Shown here in pieces: positions 62,495 through 64,000 of a stretch of DNA of 64,000 nt. Position 1 is the stretch's first letter. Each line of letters opens with the position of its first letter. The stretch is from Domibacillus iocasae (lineage in GTDB: Bacteria; Bacillota; Bacilli; Bacillales; Domibacillaceae). The notes beneath the pieces were generated by a model. That model did no database searches, was not told the DNA's origin, and saw only the letters and a program-made list of their open reading frames with translations. The translations under genes and the position numbers were made by a program. Location of the stretch: positions 124,001 to 188,000 of the forward strand of contig NZ_MAMP01000021.1 in the NCBI RefSeq assembly GCF_001750285.1. The letters are read 5' to 3'.

Positions 62495-62626
62495 TCATAA
62501 AGAGAATGATTTTTAGAAAAGAGAATAATAAACCTTTATTTTAATAAAAACCAGCTTTTTTAGATCGGAAATTAGCTAAAAAGAAAAGATGAAGGAAAAT
62601 TGATCTCAATTTGAGAACAAATTAAT

Positions 62627-62668
62627 AAAGCGTTCACGAAATAGTCAATATTCGTGAACGCTTTTATT
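62627..62668. terminator. Terminator of NSS transporter
   Basis: AAAGCGTTCACGAA (62627-62640) and TTCGTGAACGCTTT (62651-62664) are perfect complements, placed just past the stop of the minus-strand transporter. Confidence 0.85.
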
Positions 62669-62672
62669 ATAA

Positions 62673-64000
62673 TTACAATTGGCTGATCGTATACGCGAAA
62701 ACGACCGCAATCGTAATCGGCACAAGCCAGCGCATAAGGGGCAGCCAGAACGTATAGGCTGCGCCAAGATTTCCTGCGCTTAATTCAAACTGTTCTTGTA
62801 CAAGAGATTTATCCATTCGCCAAGCGATAAAAAGAGCGATAAGCAAATTGCCAAGCGGCAGCAGGATGTTGCTCACAAGATAATCGGTCATGTCAAAAAT
62901 ACTGCGCCCGAAATAAGAAATATCAGCTAGAACGCTAAAAGAAAGGGCCGCCGGAATACCAGCTAAAAAGACAACAATCCCGGAGATGAGTGCTGTTTTT
63001 TTACGGGAAGATTCTTTTCCTTTTGTAAAAGCCGCCGTAATGATTTCAAGCAGGCTGAACGACGATGTGAGCGTCGCAAATAAAAACAGCAATAAAAACA
63101 TAAACAAAAACAATTCGCCGAATGGCATTTGTGAGAAGACCGCCGGCAGTACGACAAACAGAAGCCCTGGTCCTTCCGCTGGCTCTAAGCCAAAGGCAAA
63201 AACAGCCGGGAAAATGGCGAGACCAGCCAAAATTGAAACGAAAATATTCATAATTGCAACAGAACCTGCGGAGGATGGAATGCTGACGTCTTTTCCTAAA
63301 TACGAGCTGTAGGTGACCATACAGGAAAATCCGACCGCAAGTGAGAAGAATGAATGCCCGAGTGCGTACAAAACTGCTTCCCCATTGATTTTTGAAAAGT
63401 CCGGCTGTAAGAAGAACGCCACACCTTCCAATGCTCCATCAAGTGTCAATGAGCGAATAACTAAAATGATAAAGAAAAGAAATAAACTGGGCATCATATA
63501 TTTGCTGGCACGCTCAATCCCATTTTGAATGCCGGCTGCAATGACGATAATGTTCAGCAGCATAAACAGGGCATGTCCGCCAATCGTTAAGCCGGCATTT
63601 GTCGTGACAGCGCCAAACAGCGCCCCAGGATCGCCACCATCAATCACACCGCCATACAGGGAACGGACGGTATAAATAAGAACCCAGCCGCCGACAACAC
63701 TGTAAAAAGACAGCAGTAAAAAGCAGCCGGCGACACCGAGTTTGCCGGTTACCGTCCAGAAGGAATCTGGTGCGAGTTTCTTATACGCGCTGACTGCCTC
63801 ACGCCCGGATCCACGTCCAATAATAAATTCCGAAATAAGCATCGGCAGCCCGATCAGCATTGTAAAAAGAATAAATAAAAGCAAAAATGCTCCGCCGCCG
63901 CTCTGCCCGGTCACATACGGGAATTTCCATATGGCTCCGAGTCCGATCGCCGCACCGGCTGAGGATAAAATAAAGCCGATTTTAGACGACCATTGTTGCT
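62673..64000 (-). CDS. Sodium-dependent NSS-family transporter (partial)
   Basis: The frame continues to the window edge, so the extreme N-terminus is missing. At the edge it reads WSSKIGFILSSAGAAIGLGAIWKFPYVTGQSGGGAF, the sodium and substrate-binding first segment (GxxxGLGxxWRFPY pattern) of neurotransmitter:sodium symporters. About eleven to twelve segments follow, ending WLVPITIAVVFAYTISQL. Bacterial members import amino acids such as tryptophan, tyrosine or alanine. A GTG at 63914 is internal and not the start. Substrate is unknown. Confidence 0.88.
   Translation of the reverse strand, partial: QQWSSKIGFILSSAGAAIGLGAIWKFPYVTGQSGGGAFLLLFILFTMLIGLPMLISEFIIGRGSGREAVSAYKKLAPDSFWTVTGKLGVAGCFLLLSFYSVVGGWVLIYTVRSLYGGVIDGGDPGALFGAVTTNAGLTIGGHALFMLLNIIVIAAGIQNGIERASKYMMPSLFLFFIILVIRSLTLDGALEGVAFFLQPDFSKINGEAVLYALGHSFFSLAVGFSCMVTYSSYLGKDVSIPSSAGSVAIMNIFVSILAGLAIFPAVFAFGLEPAEGPGLLFVVLPAVFSQMPFGELFLFMFLLLFLFATLTSSFSLLEIITAAFTKGKESSRKKTALISGIVVFLAGIPAALSFSVLADISYFGRSIFDMTDYLVSNILLPLGNLLIALFIAWRMDKSLVQEQFELSAGNLGAAYTFWLPLMRWLVPITIAVVFAYTISQL

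Overview
The window looks like a chromosomal segment of a moderate-GC Firmicute of the Bacillaceae, possibly near Bacillus or Domibacillus. The evidence is strong AGGAGG-type ribosome binding sites, frequent GTG and TTG starts, sigma-A, sigma-54 and Fur signals of Bacillus type, and many Bacillus-like gene pairs (yjgC-yjgD, helD, ykwC, a sporulation-kinase-like sensor). The genus cannot be fixed from sequence reading alone. I see no rRNA, tRNA, CRISPR array, IS element or prophage.

Layout. 1-10 kb: carotenoid-desaturase-like oxidoreductase, metallophosphoesterase and a run of transporters (AEC, acetate-type, split ThrE exporter, EamA, sodium/solute symporter with a small partner), with two decayed genes. 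10-15 kb: FhuF-like ferric reductase behind a Fur box, a tiny Cys-rich gene, then an AT-rich island with a 965-residue PLD-nuclease/helicase/DUF3427 protein and a NUDIX hydrolase. 15-23.4 kb: a PAS-type sigma-54 activator followed by a textbook -24/-12 promoter, paired palindromes, a cre-like site and a six-gene catabolic operon (ureohydrolase, SSS symporter, aldehyde dehydrogenase, NCS1 permease, nitrilase-family amidase, cyclase-family hydrolase). I consider this the most interesting functional unit. 23.5-34 kb: VOC protein, five-PAS/GAF sensor kinase, HelD, aldo/keto reductase, HAD phosphatase, YkwC-type dehydrogenase.

33.4-39.6 kb is a formate module (DUF2294 protein, FdhD, Cys-type formate dehydrogenase YjgC, YjgD, OFA-family transporter). 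39.7-45.8 kb holds a YeeE/YedE transporter, a damaged Ca2+/cation antiporter, a HAD hydrolase, a zinc-ribbon protein, a CDF metal exporter and a ruined ZIP transporter. 45.9-49.1 kb has a flavin monooxygenase/methyltransferase pair and a D-amino-acid transaminase. 49.3-58.9 kb carries a complete reductive pyrimidine degradation route: PreT and PreA reduce uracil or thymine, a dihydropyrimidinase opens the ring, a carbamoylase releases beta-alanine, a class III aminotransferase removes its amino group, and an NCS1 permease imports the base. Two opposite-strand genes of unknown role sit inside the cluster. 59-64 kb: small membrane protein, ADP-ribosyltransferase-like protein, secreted GDSL esterase, glutamate dehydrogenase and an NSS-family sodium-dependent transporter cut by the window end.

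Besides genes, three intergenic stretches (about 31.25, 32.26 and 50.5 kb) show short motifs repeating every 19-23 bases, two helical turns of DNA. A 30-40 base hairpin occurs twice with compensating stem changes. The window has an unusual number of decaying genes (DUF624, DHFR-family, VOC, CaCA, ZIP).
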